A DNA stretch of 7,475 nt from Desulfobulbaceae bacterium (GTDB lineage: Bacteria; Desulfobacterota; Desulfobulbia; Desulfobulbales; Desulfobulbaceae), in assembly GCA_007121995.1 (NCBI GenBank), contig SKJK01000355.1, positions 1-7,475 of the forward strand. The letters are read 5' to 3'. Made by a program: the position numbers and the translations under genes. The number at the start of each line of letters is the position of its first letter. The stretch's first letter is position 1. Below are positions 1 through 5,850 of the stretch, piece by piece. The notes under the pieces are model-generated. The model did no database searches. It had not been told where the DNA came from and worked only from the letters and a program-made list of their open reading frames with translations.

Positions 1-1173
1 AACTACTGCAACCGCAGATATGATTGCGTCAATGAATCGCGGCCCGGGGTCACCAGCACCCTGCTGACCCCGTCGCAAGCCCTGGTGTATATGGACAGAG
101 TGCTGGAAAAAGAACCGCGCATCTCGGTGGCGGGTATTGCCGGCCCCGGAGATCCTTTTGCCAATGCCGATGTGACTCTGGAGACAATGCGTCTTATCCG
201 CAAACACCACCCCGACACCATTCTCTGTCTTTCTTCCAATGGCATGAATGTGGCACCCCATGTCCCGGAACTGGCGGAGATAGGCGTTTCCCACGTCACG
301 ATCACCATCAATGCGGTGGATCCGGAGATCTCAGCCCAGATCTATGCCTGGGTGCGGGACGGCAAGGTACTGTACCGAGGCCGTCAGGGAGCGGAACTGC
401 TCCTTGCCCGCCAGCTGCAGGCCATTGATCTGCTCAAAATGCACGGCATCACCGTCAAGGTCAACACCATCATCATCCCGGGTGTCAATGACCATCATGT
501 TCCGGAGTTGGCTGCGGCCTTGCAGGCAAAAGGGGTGGATCTACTCAACTGCATGGCCATGTTTCCCAACGTGGACACCGCCTTCGAGCACATTGGCGAG
601 CCGGACAAGGAGCAGATGGAGCGAATCCGCACCGAGGCCGAACAGTTCCTGCCCCAGATGCGGCATTGCACCCGCTGCCGGGCCGATGCAGTCGGCCTGC
701 TCGATCAGGACCGTACCGAAGAGATGCGAGGCTGCCTCAGCGCCTGCGCCCAAATACCCGCGCCGCAGGCCGAAGCAGAGCGCCCCTATGTTGCGGTGGC
801 AACCCTGGAAGGCGTACTGGTCAATCAGCATCTGGGAGAGGCGACCCGTTTTCAGATTTGGGGCCAGGATGATGCCGGTGGGTACCGTTGTCTTGAAGAA
901 CGAAACGCGCCGCCTTCCGGTGGAGGAGGCCAGCGTTGGCTCAACATCAGCCGCATCCTCGCTGACTGTCGAGCCATCTTGGTCAACGACCTGGGTGAAT
1001 CCCCCAAGGAGATCCTGCAAAACCGGGGGATACAGGTAGTTACCATGGCCGGTTTTATCGAACGCGGCTTGGAAGCGGTTTACACCGGTCAGGGCTTTAC
1101 CAGTCTCCAGGGCAGGACGCGGAAATGTTCGTCCAAAGGGGCTTGTGTCGGTGGTGGAAACGGGTGCGGTTGA
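1..1173 (+). CDS. nifB: NifB, FeMo-cofactor precursor (NifB-co) synthase, 5'-truncated by the window edge
   Basis: NifB is a radical-SAM enzyme that fuses two 4Fe-4S clusters, inserting carbide and sulfide, to make NifB-co, the 8Fe core of nitrogenase cofactors. Frame 1 is open from base 1 (390 codons visible), so the GTG at 85 is internal. The first residues read NYCNRRYDCVNESRPGV, the NifB signature; codon 3 is the last Cys of the CxxxCxxC radical-SAM motif, so only the N-terminus is missing. GPGDP follows at visible residues 48-52, then the family Cys in LCLSSNG. HCTRCRADAVG (Cys 223 and 226) is a NifB-specific motif known to supply ligands to the extra clusters. Residues about 261-363 form a NifX/NafY-like domain (RPYVAVATLEG onward), as in two-domain NifB proteins. 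The protein ends in a short Cys/Gly-rich tail (Cys 376, 382, 389). The promoter lies outside the window. The downstream neighbour is convergent, so nifB is last in its transcript. Confidence 0.96.
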   Translation, partial: NYCNRRYDCVNESRPGVTSTLLTPSQALVYMDRVLEKEPRISVAGIAGPGDPFANADVTLETMRLIRKHHPDTILCLSSNGMNVAPHVPELAEIGVSHVTITINAVDPEISAQIYAWVRDGKVLYRGRQGAELLLARQLQAIDLLKMHGITVKVNTIIIPGVNDHHVPELAAALQAKGVDLLNCMAMFPNVDTAFEHIGEPDKEQMERIRTEAEQFLPQMRHCTRCRADAVGLLDQDRTEEMRGCLSACAQIPAPQAEAERPYVAVATLEGVLVNQHLGEATRFQIWGQDDAGGYRCLEERNAPPSGGGGQRWLNISRILADCRAILVNDLGESPKEILQNRGIQVVTMAGFIERGLEAVYTGQGFTSLQGRTRKCSSKGACVGGGNGCG

Positions 1174-1213
1174 ACCTCCCCGGTTGCCAAGACCACAGGT
1201 ATTGAAACAGCAA

Positions 1214-2494
1214 CTATTGTGTGGCCCGTCGCAGAACAGCAAGAAAACGGGAACGAAGGACATCGCTCAGCAAGGCTTGCTTGACCGGCGATAATCGCAA
1301 AAATCCGCCGACCAGACCGCGCATGAACCCCTGAGTGCGACTGTTGGGGTTGTCAAAGAGCAAAGACTGGAGTGTGCCCCGTTCCAAGGCCTGCAGAAGG
1401 ACCCGTTCAAAGCTGTCCTCAGGATGCAGGACTTTGCGGGCCCGCGACTGCAATTGCAGAGCGCCGGTGGGGCATTGCAGAGCACAAACTCCGCAGCCCA
1501 GACAGATGGAGCCAATCCGCGCCATCTTGCTCAATGATGCGTTTTTGTCCGTGGCGCTTTCAGTCTCAATCCTGATAGCAGCTATCGGGCAGGCCTTGGC
1601 GCACAGGCCGCAACCGGTACACAGAGCCGCGGTCACTTTCGCCACAAAACCGGAAGTGACCAGAATGCCCGGATAGCCTGTTTCCCGCACCCCTTGCAGC
1701 AGGTTGCAACAGCATCCGCAGCAGTGACAGATAAAGCCCGCGTCCCGGCGGACATTATCGGTGGACAAGGTCAGGCCCTGGTCCCTGGAACGAGCGAGGA
1801 TATCGCGCATTTCCTGTTTTTCTATCGGCTGGGCAAACCCGTTTCTGATCAAAAATCGAGCCCCGGCCCCCATGGAGGTACAGGTCGTCATGGGGGTACG
1901 GCATGGTGCATGGCCCAGATGATGCTTTTCGTGGCGGCAGGAACAGAGCCCAAGGGAGAAATCGCTCTGTTCTTCGATGAGGGCCGCGGCCTGTTCGTAG
2001 GCAAGGATTTCAACGTGCTCGCCCAGGGCCTCTTCATGGGGCAACGCCCGCATCACCGATACCTGCTGTCCGTCTCCGAAATTGGCGGTAAGAAAGTCCC
2101 TTTCCCTGAACATATACCTTTGAAAGAGTTCAGCCCAGCGCGCCATGGGCAAATCTGGTCCGGTGCGCATCATGGTGAACTCAAAAAAACCAATGACAAT
2201 CGGGCTGACCATATACTGGTACTCCCGGCCATTCCAGATATCGAGCACCAAACCCTTGGCGCAGAGTCTCTCCAGCATGTCGTACAACCGCAGTTCGTTC
2301 TCACCAGACAGGCGTGCGATACGATCCAGAGTTGAAGGACGAAAAGGCAGACGGCAGACCAGCTCGGCCTCTGCCGGGGAATACAGCGTCTCCAGCAGTT
2401 CACGTAAAATCTGCGTCCAGGGAATGCGCATCGGTGCCTGATCCAGGCGTCTGCCCAACTGCCTATACAGGTCTTTCCCGGTAAGGTGTCCCAT
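1214..2494 (-). CDS. Winged-helix / 4Fe-4S ferredoxin-type protein with extra cysteine clusters, function unknown
   Basis: This 426-residue protein is soluble-looking, with no signal peptide or membrane helix. I chose the ATG at 2494 because AAGGAG lies 7 bases upstream; an in-frame ATG 28 codons further up has no such site. Residues about 33-85 (ending in RLCAKGLVLDI) resemble a winged-helix DNA-binding fold. A middle region carries a first Cys cluster (LCSCRHEKHH; Cys 184, 186, 198, 205), then CHCCGCCC at 256-263, with six Cys in eight residues. Two ferredoxin motifs follow: CTGCGLCAKACP (Cys 292, 295, 298, 302) and CLGCGVCALQCP (Cys 331, 334, 337, 341), each the CxxCxxCxxxCP pattern that binds one 4Fe-4S cluster. 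The last 85 residues are a helical, basic tail. Similar multi-cluster proteins are, as I recall, common and mostly uncharacterised in anaerobic Desulfobacterota. It converges on nifB, so shared transcription is not implied. Redox-sensing regulator or electron-transfer protein are both possible; neither is shown. Confidence 0.88.
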   Translation of the reverse strand: MGHLTGKDLYRQLGRRLDQAPMRIPWTQILRELLETLYSPAEAELVCRLPFRPSTLDRIARLSGENELRLYDMLERLCAKGLVLDIWNGREYQYMVSPIVIGFFEFTMMRTGPDLPMARWAELFQRYMFRERDFLTANFGDGQQVSVMRALPHEEALGEHVEILAYEQAAALIEEQSDFSLGLCSCRHEKHHLGHAPCRTPMTTCTSMGAGARFLIRNGFAQPIEKQEMRDILARSRDQGLTLSTDNVRRDAGFICHCCGCCCNLLQGVRETGYPGILVTSGFVAKVTAALCTGCGLCAKACPIAAIRIETESATDKNASLSKMARIGSICLGCGVCALQCPTGALQLQSRARKVLHPEDSFERVLLQALERGTLQSLLFDNPNSRTQGFMRGLVGGFLRLSPVKQALLSDVLRSRFLAVLRRATQ

Positions 2495-2501
2495 GCCTGT
2501 T

Positions 2502-2507
2502 CTCCTT
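2502..2507 (-). promoter_or_regulatory. Shine-Dalgarno site fixing the start of the Fe-S protein
   Basis: On the minus strand AAGGAG stands 7 bases before the ATG at 2494-2492. It is the strongest ribosome-binding match near any candidate start of this gene, and it favours this start over the in-frame ATG at 2578. Confidence 0.8.
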
Positions 2508-2876
2508 GTCAGTTCCTGTCCAGAAACGGCTCTACCCCCCCTGACTCTTTGCATGTAACCTTCGGAATAGTAACTCAATGCCCGCGGTTACATTCGCCAG
2601 TGTACCTCGATTCAGAACAACATATCTCGCTTCTGGATGGAAACGTGTCAGCCTCACTTTCTCCCAGAACCAGATTCGACGCAAGCAAACAATTGGCACT
2701 ATTCACCAATGCTTCGTCTGGGTTGAACCAGGCTGCCATGCAGAAGACCACTCACCGCCACAACCAGCCTGTCCACAGTGGAGGCGCCCGCAGCAAACAA
2801 TACCGGATATGATTATTCTTCACTGGTGCCAGATACACGGTGACAAAAAAAAATCCATGGGAAAGCTGCTAAGAAA

Positions 2877-2906
2877 TTCGTGAATCAAAGCCAAATACGG
2901 TATACT
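2877..2906 (+). promoter_or_regulatory. Possible sigma-70-type promoter for metY
   Basis: TATACT at 2901-2906 matches the -10 consensus at five of six positions. The best -35 at 18-base spacing is TTCGTG (2877-2882), a poor match, so the promoter would be weak or activator-dependent. If used, transcription would start near 2913 and give a leader of about 195 bases before metY. Confidence 0.35.
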
Positions 2907-2938
2907 TGCGCCAGAAGAGACCAATTGTTCAGTCTGAT

Positions 2939-2984
2939 CGCTGTCTGAAGCGCATCAACAACAAATCGTCTCCTGCAGACAGCG
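2939..2984 (+). repeat. Perfect 9-bp inverted repeat in the metY leader
   Basis: CGCTGTCTG at 2939-2947 is exactly complementary to CAGACAGCG at 2976-2984, with 28 bases between. In RNA this would close a long-loop stem about 120 bases upstream of the metY start. Further down, CCGGG (3048-3052 region) can pair with CCCGG about 8 bases on, shortly before the ribosome-binding site. The arrangement could be a regulatory leader or an operator; I recognise no named element. Confidence 0.45.
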
Positions 2985-3093
2985 CCCCCGTCCACCGGGC
3001 TGGTCAACGATTCCAGTTTTCAGGTCAAACAGCCTTTTGCTTGCCCCCCGGGATCGTTTCCCCGGACCGGGTGTTTCATCTAACCCCCTTATC

Positions 3094-3099
3094 AGGAGG
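3094..3099 (+). promoter_or_regulatory. Shine-Dalgarno site fixing the metY start
   Basis: AGGAGG stands 7 bases before the ATG at 3107, a near-perfect ribosome-binding site. It sets the start here although the reading frame stays open another 67 codons upstream to an ATG at 2906 that lacks such a site and overlaps the candidate -10 element. Confidence 0.9.
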
Positions 3100-3106
3100 C
3101 CATATC

Positions 3107-4405
3107 ATGACAAACCCACAACGCCGCTTGGGTTTCAGCACCCGCCAACTCCATGCCGGCCAGAGCCCTGACCCGACCACCGGCAGCAGGGCGCTTCCTT
3201 TGTACCAGACGACCTCATACACTTTTCAAAATTCACAGCACGCCGCCAATCTGTTTGCGCTCAAGGAGTCCGGCAACATCTACACCCGCATCATGAATCC
3301 AACCACCGAGGTTCTCGAAACCCGGGTTGCTGACCTCGAAGGTGGTATCGCCGGCCTGGCGGCAAGCAGCGGTCATGGCGCCCAGACCCTGGCTTTTCTC
3401 ACTCTCTGTACATCAGGTGACCATATTGTCAGCAGCAGTAGCCTTTATGGGGGAACATACAACCAACTCCACTACACCCTGCCCCGGCTGGGTATCGAGG
3501 TCACCTTTGCCGATCCCGCCGAGCCGGATTCCTTCCAGCGCGCCATCCGCCCCAATACTAAACTCATCTACGGAGAGACTCTGGGTAACCCCGGCCTGAT
3601 TCTCTTTCCCTTCGAAGAAGTCGCCGCCATGGCCAAAGCCCACAACCTTCCCCTGATCATTGATAACACCCTGGCCACTCCATACCTCTGCCGTCCCATC
3701 GAGTGGGGGGCTGATATCGTCAGTCACAGTACCACCAAATTCCTCAACGGTCACGGCACCTGTCTGGGCGGCCTGCTGGTGGATGCGGGCAATTTTGACT
3801 GGAGCAGCGGTCGCTTTGCCAATTTCACCGAACCCGACCCATCCTATCACGGCCTGGTATACAGCACACTTGGCCCAGCGGCCTTTCTTCTCAAGGCACG
3901 TGTGCAGACGCTGCGGGACATGGGCATGTGCGCCTCGCCCTTTAACAGTTGGCTGACTGTGCAGGGAGTTGAAACCTTGAGCCTGCGTATGCGCCGCCAT
4001 ACTGACAATGCCCAGCAGGTGGCTGAATTTCTCCAGAGCCATGAACAGGTCACCCGGGTCTCCTATCCGGGCCTGGCCGATCATCCCAGTTTCCAGCAGG
4101 CACAACGCTACATGCCCGATGGTGCAGGAGCCATCATCGCTTTTGGCATCAAAGGTGGCAGGGCAAATGGACAGCAATTCATTGACAAGCTGCAGCTCTT
4201 CAGCCATGTCGCCAATGTTGGTGATGCAAAAAGCCTGGCTATTCACCCGGCCAGTACCACCCACAGCCAGCTCGATGACCAGGAAATGCACCAGGCGGGG
4301 GTCGCACCGGATCTGATTCGTCTAAGCGTAGGACTTGAGGATATTGAAGATCTCCTCTGGGATCTCGATCAGGCCTTGTGGGCAGCAGACCGGAAAAAGA
4401 GCTGA
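3107..4405 (+). CDS. metY: O-acetyl-L-homoserine sulfhydrylase (PLP-dependent Cys/Met metabolism enzyme)
   Basis: The enzyme condenses O-acetylhomoserine with sulfide to homocysteine, the direct-sulfhydrylation route to methionine, in the cytoplasm as a PLP-bound tetramer. The 432-residue length fits MetY (about 425-440) and exceeds typical cystathionine gamma-synthase/lyase. Active-site residues align with the known family numbering: YTRIMNPT at 59-66 (Tyr59 and Arg61 contact the phosphate of the neighbouring subunit), Tyr114 in SLYGGTYN stacking on the PLP ring, Asp186 in IIDNTLATP, the Schiff-base Lys211 in HSTTKFLNGHG, and the carboxylate-binding Arg405 in IRLSVGLED. Residue 116 is Gly in YGGT, as in MetY, where methionine gamma-lyase has Cys, so a lyase role is less likely. 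The N-terminal FSTRQLHAGQ is also typical. The gene stands alone with its own leader. In a sulfide-producing anaerobe this route fits well, though that habitat is inferred. Confidence 0.93.
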   Translation: MTNPQRRLGFSTRQLHAGQSPDPTTGSRALPLYQTTSYTFQNSQHAANLFALKESGNIYTRIMNPTTEVLETRVADLEGGIAGLAASSGHGAQTLAFLTLCTSGDHIVSSSSLYGGTYNQLHYTLPRLGIEVTFADPAEPDSFQRAIRPNTKLIYGETLGNPGLILFPFEEVAAMAKAHNLPLIIDNTLATPYLCRPIEWGADIVSHSTTKFLNGHGTCLGGLLVDAGNFDWSSGRFANFTEPDPSYHGLVYSTLGPAAFLLKARVQTLRDMGMCASPFNSWLTVQGVETLSLRMRRHTDNAQQVAEFLQSHEQVTRVSYPGLADHPSFQQAQRYMPDGAGAIIAFGIKGGRANGQQFIDKLQLFSHVANVGDAKSLAIHPASTTHSQLDDQEMHQAGVAPDLIRLSVGLEDIEDLLWDLDQALWAADRKKS

Positions 4406-4425
4406 ATCTGCCGGCAATCAATAAC

Positions 4426-4463
4426 CTTACAACTGTAAACTGTTCGACCTGCGCAAGTGTAAG
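4426..4463. repeat. Cluster of TTACA/TGTAA half-sites downstream of metY
   Basis: TTACA at 4427-4431 and TGTAA at 4434-4438 form a short dyad, and CTTACA (4426-4431) pairs again with TGTAAG at 4458-4463. It lies between metY and the promoter of the next gene. It could be a protein-binding site or chance; nothing identifies a regulator. Confidence 0.2.
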
Positions 4464-4481
4464 ATGCCAGTCACACAAAAA

Positions 4482-4506
4482 GATGTCATTTTCATCCTGT
4501 TTTTTT
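4482..4506 (+). terminator. Weak candidate terminator after metY
   Basis: A 4-bp stem (GATG/CATC, 7-base loop) is followed after three bases by seven T at 4500-4506. The stem is short and AT-rich, so the case rests mainly on the T run and its place 95 bases after the metY stop. Confidence 0.25.
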
Positions 4507-4516
4507 ATCTCATACC

Positions 4517-4546
4517 TTGATTTTCTTTTCGTCGCTGTGCGATAAT
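4517..4546 (+). promoter_or_regulatory. Sigma-70-type promoter of the zinc-ribbon gene
   Basis: TTGATT (4517-4522) and GATAAT (4541-4546) are separated by 18 bases. The first matches four of six -35 positions and the second five of six -10 positions. Transcription would begin near 4553. Because the in-frame ATG at 4545 lies inside this -10 box, the promoter supports the later start at 4620. Confidence 0.6.
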
Positions 4547-4552
4547 GCCAAT

Positions 4553-4599
4553 AAAGGTTCCTTTCCGGTTTGTTTCGGCATCATGCCGCATAAACCTTT
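4553..4599 (+). promoter_or_regulatory. Nested hairpin in the zinc-ribbon gene leader
   Basis: AAAGGTT (4553-4559) is complementary to AACCTTT (4593-4599), and inside it CGGCA/TGCCG (4576-4580, 4584-4588) form a 5-bp stem around a TCA loop. An alternative outer stem, GGTTT/AAACC (4567-4571, 4592-4596), brings the two closer. The structure would fill almost the whole leader, ending about 20 bases before the start codon. Confidence 0.45.
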
Positions 4600-4619
4600 C
4601 CCTTACCCAGGCGATACGT

Positions 4620-5333
4620 ATGCGTTGTCCGAAATGTGGTTATACATCCTTTGATCATTTGGAAGTCTGCAAGAAATGTAACCGAACCATTAACGAGCTC
4701 GTACACGGGATCCATGGTACGGTCTACAATGCTCAGGCACCGATGTTTCTCAACCTGACAGAAAAAATGGGTTCCCAATCTCCCGCAGTCTCGGAGATCA
4801 ATGTGGAAGAGAGCGCAGAGGTTATGGATAGCAATGGCGATGACATTCTGCGACAGGGGATCGACACAGAATTTTACCTTGAAGACGACATCACCACTGC
4901 AGCCATCACAGCCGAAGAAGAACCAGTCGTGGACCTGGATGACCTTGAGGAAGTCTCTTTCGGCGAGGAATTCACCTTGGACCTTGATGACGATGAAGAC
5001 GAAAAGAAACCCAACCTGCCGGCTCTTGATTTCGGCGACTTGGATATTTCTGATCTGGCCCCATCGTCTGACGAACGTTTTCAGCAGCCGGAACCAGCGT
5101 TGGAACCAGTCGCGGCTCTCACCACGGAGCCTGAGGCGCCATCATCTTCCCAGCAAGCCGCTACGGCCGTACTGGAAGACCTCCATTTCAATGGGCTGGA
5201 CCTGGAAGCACCTGCTCGATTTGTCAGCGGCAGTGCCGCGGGCAAGCGGTATTCTCCCTCGGTGAAAACCGGCACAGCTCTCGACAAATTCGACATTGAC
5301 CTGGGCGACCTGTTCAAGAAGGACGAAAAATAA
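4620..5333 (+). CDS. Zinc-ribbon protein with a long acidic repetitive tail, function unknown
   Basis: The 237-residue protein starts MRCPKCGYTSFDHLEVCKKCN: Cys 3, 6, 17 and 20 form a CxxC-x10-CxxC zinc ribbon at the extreme N-terminus, which argues for this start. Upstream frame extends 25 codons to an ATG inside the promoter. The ribosome-binding site is poor (CAGG about 9 bases upstream). After the ribbon the chain looks disordered and very acidic, with recurring short motifs alternating hydrophobic residues with Asp/Glu: about 105-125 (DLDDLEEVSF to LDLDDD), 136-146 (LDFGDLDISDL), 185-196 (LEDLHFNGLDLE) and 221-234 (LDKFDIDLGDLF). A Pro/Glu/Ala/Ser-rich linker lies between the second and third. 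No signal peptide or membrane helix is seen. This ribbon-plus-acidic-tail style occurs in Desulfobacterota, but I know no assigned function. The ribbon may bind nucleic acid or protein, and the repeats may dock a partner; both are guesses. Confidence 0.82.
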   Translation: MRCPKCGYTSFDHLEVCKKCNRTINELVHGIHGTVYNAQAPMFLNLTEKMGSQSPAVSEINVEESAEVMDSNGDDILRQGIDTEFYLEDDITTAAITAEEEPVVDLDDLEEVSFGEEFTLDLDDDEDEKKPNLPALDFGDLDISDLAPSSDERFQQPEPALEPVAALTTEPEAPSSSQQAATAVLEDLHFNGLDLEAPARFVSGSAAGKRYSPSVKTGTALDKFDIDLGDLFKKDEK

Positions 5334-5341
5334 AAAAATCA

Positions 5342-5371
5342 TTGACAAGCAGCACCACCTTTTGCTAAGTA
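5342..5371 (+). promoter_or_regulatory. Likely promoter of tRNA-Phe
   Basis: A perfect TTGACA -35 (5342-5347) lies 8 bases after the zinc-ribbon stop codon. The -10 at 18-base spacing, TAAGTA (5366-5371), is a poor match. Position relative to the tRNA, whose 5' end is 22 bases past the -10, is right for an independent start. Confidence 0.5.
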
Positions 5372-5392
5372 CACAGGTCTTCAAGCACAGCC

Positions 5393-5468
<76 letters not shown>

Positions 5469-5476
5469 GTAAAATC

Positions 5477-5510
5477 AAGCACTTAGCGAGAAATCGTTAG
5501 GTGCTTTTTT
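5477..5510 (+). terminator. Rho-independent terminator of tRNA-Phe
   Basis: A 13-pair stem (5477-5489 with 5494-5506, two G-T wobbles) is closed by a GAAA tetraloop and runs into T5505-T5510. It starts 8 bases after the tRNA CCA. This is one of the clearest signals in the window. Confidence 0.92.
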
Positions 5511-5518
5511 ATTTGGTG

Positions 5519-5544
5519 CTACCCCGGTGATACCTTCGGGGTGG
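5519..5544 (+). promoter_or_regulatory. GC-rich hairpin upstream of the membrane-protein genes
   Basis: CTACCCCG (5519-5526) pairs with CGGGGTGG (5537-5544), eight pairs with one T-G wobble around a 10-base loop. No T run follows, so it is not a standard terminator. It lies 68 bases before the next start codon. No promoter could be picked out between 5511 and 5611, so whether it lies in a leader RNA is unclear. Confidence 0.35.
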
Positions 5545-5599
5545 GGGTGGCCTCCTTCTTTACCGGACAGGAAAGAAAAAAAACTCTGCAAAGGGAAAT

Positions 5600-5603
5600 G
5601 GAG
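5600..5603 (+). promoter_or_regulatory. Ribosome-binding site of the small membrane protein
   Basis: GGAG stands 8 bases before the ATG at 5612, supporting this short gene as translated. Confidence 0.6.
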
Positions 5604-5611
5604 TTCAGGCA

Positions 5612-5848
5612 ATGGTCTTGAGGGCCTGGCAAGAAACGGCAATCGCATACAGCGTGTACATGATCATCGTTGCCGCCTTCCCGATCAACGCGCACCTGGC
5701 TTTCCGAAAGAAACGGAGCTTCGTGGTGGTCCTCCTGCTTACCCTGGTGCTGTACTGGTTCGTGACGATCGCCCTGCTGGTGCTGCCGCCAGGTGAAAGA
5801 AAAAATAGCCGCTCAAGCAATCAACCCCAGGCAAAACGGTCACTGTAG
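5612..5848 (+). CDS. Small two-helix membrane protein, function unknown
   Basis: This 78-residue protein is not one I recognise. Residues about 9-30 (ETAIAYSVYMIIVAAFPINA) and 36-58 (SFVVVLLLTLVLYWFVTIAL) are hydrophobic enough to span the membrane. A basic RKKR at 32-35 separates them, and the C-terminal 20 residues are polar and basic. By the positive-inside rule the short RKKR loop faces the cytoplasm; the basic tail, on the far side of the second helix, would conflict with a simple hairpin, so topology is uncertain. A GGAG site precedes it, and the hydrophobic pattern would be unlikely in a chance frame. Its stop codon is 2 bases before the start of the channel gene, which has no ribosome-binding site of its own, so the two are probably co-transcribed and translationally coupled. 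It may be an accessory subunit or an unrelated passenger; nothing in the sequence decides. Confidence 0.7.
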   Translation: MVLRAWQETAIAYSVYMIIVAAFPINAHLAFRKKRSFVVVLLLTLVLYWFVTIALLVLPPGERKNSRSSNQPQAKRSL

Positions 5849-5850
5849 CC

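Larger units (their letters stand above)
2495..3106. other. Intergenic region between the divergent Fe-S gene and metY
   Basis: About 610 bases lie between the two divergent starts. No reading frame here has a ribosome-binding site or a recognisable protein. An open frame of 101 codons at 2578-2883 begins with an ATG lacking a good Shine-Dalgarno site and has an unremarkable composition. The stretch contains an imperfect hairpin (2820-2843: 8 pairs, one bulged G, 7-base loop) followed by an A9 run at 2844-2853, which is not a terminator on either strand. It also holds a possible metY promoter (-10 TATACT at 2901-2906) and a structured leader from about 2913 to 3106. No convincing promoter was found for the minus-strand Fe-S gene. 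No known riboswitch core (SAM-I, SAM-II or SAH type) was recognised by eye. Confidence 0.7.

Noticed and set aside
541..1263. A 240-codon open frame on the minus strand across the end of nifB
   Set aside because: It is antisense to a clear nifB coding frame, has no recognisable protein features, and arises from codon bias of the real gene.
1694..2335. A 213-codon plus-strand frame opposite the Fe-S gene
   Set aside because: It is the complement of a well-supported gene with ferredoxin motifs and has no ribosome-binding site or domain signal.
2816..2834. A sigma-54-like element on the minus strand (TGGCACC) that might drive the Fe-S gene
   Set aside because: The -24 half looks good, but the -12 half lacks the required GC at the correct spacing, and it lies more than 300 bases from the start codon.
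2820..2853. Hairpin next to a run of nine A as a terminator
   Set aside because: On the plus strand the hairpin is followed by A, not T; on the minus strand the T run precedes the hairpin. Neither order terminates transcription.
2578..2883. A 101-codon frame in the gap upstream of metY
   Set aside because: It has no good ribosome-binding site, no hydrophobic or domain pattern and no family resemblance; kept only as part of the intergenic description.
3413..4291. A 292-codon minus-strand frame opposite metY
   Set aside because: metY is certain from its active-site residues; the antisense frame shows no recognisable protein features.
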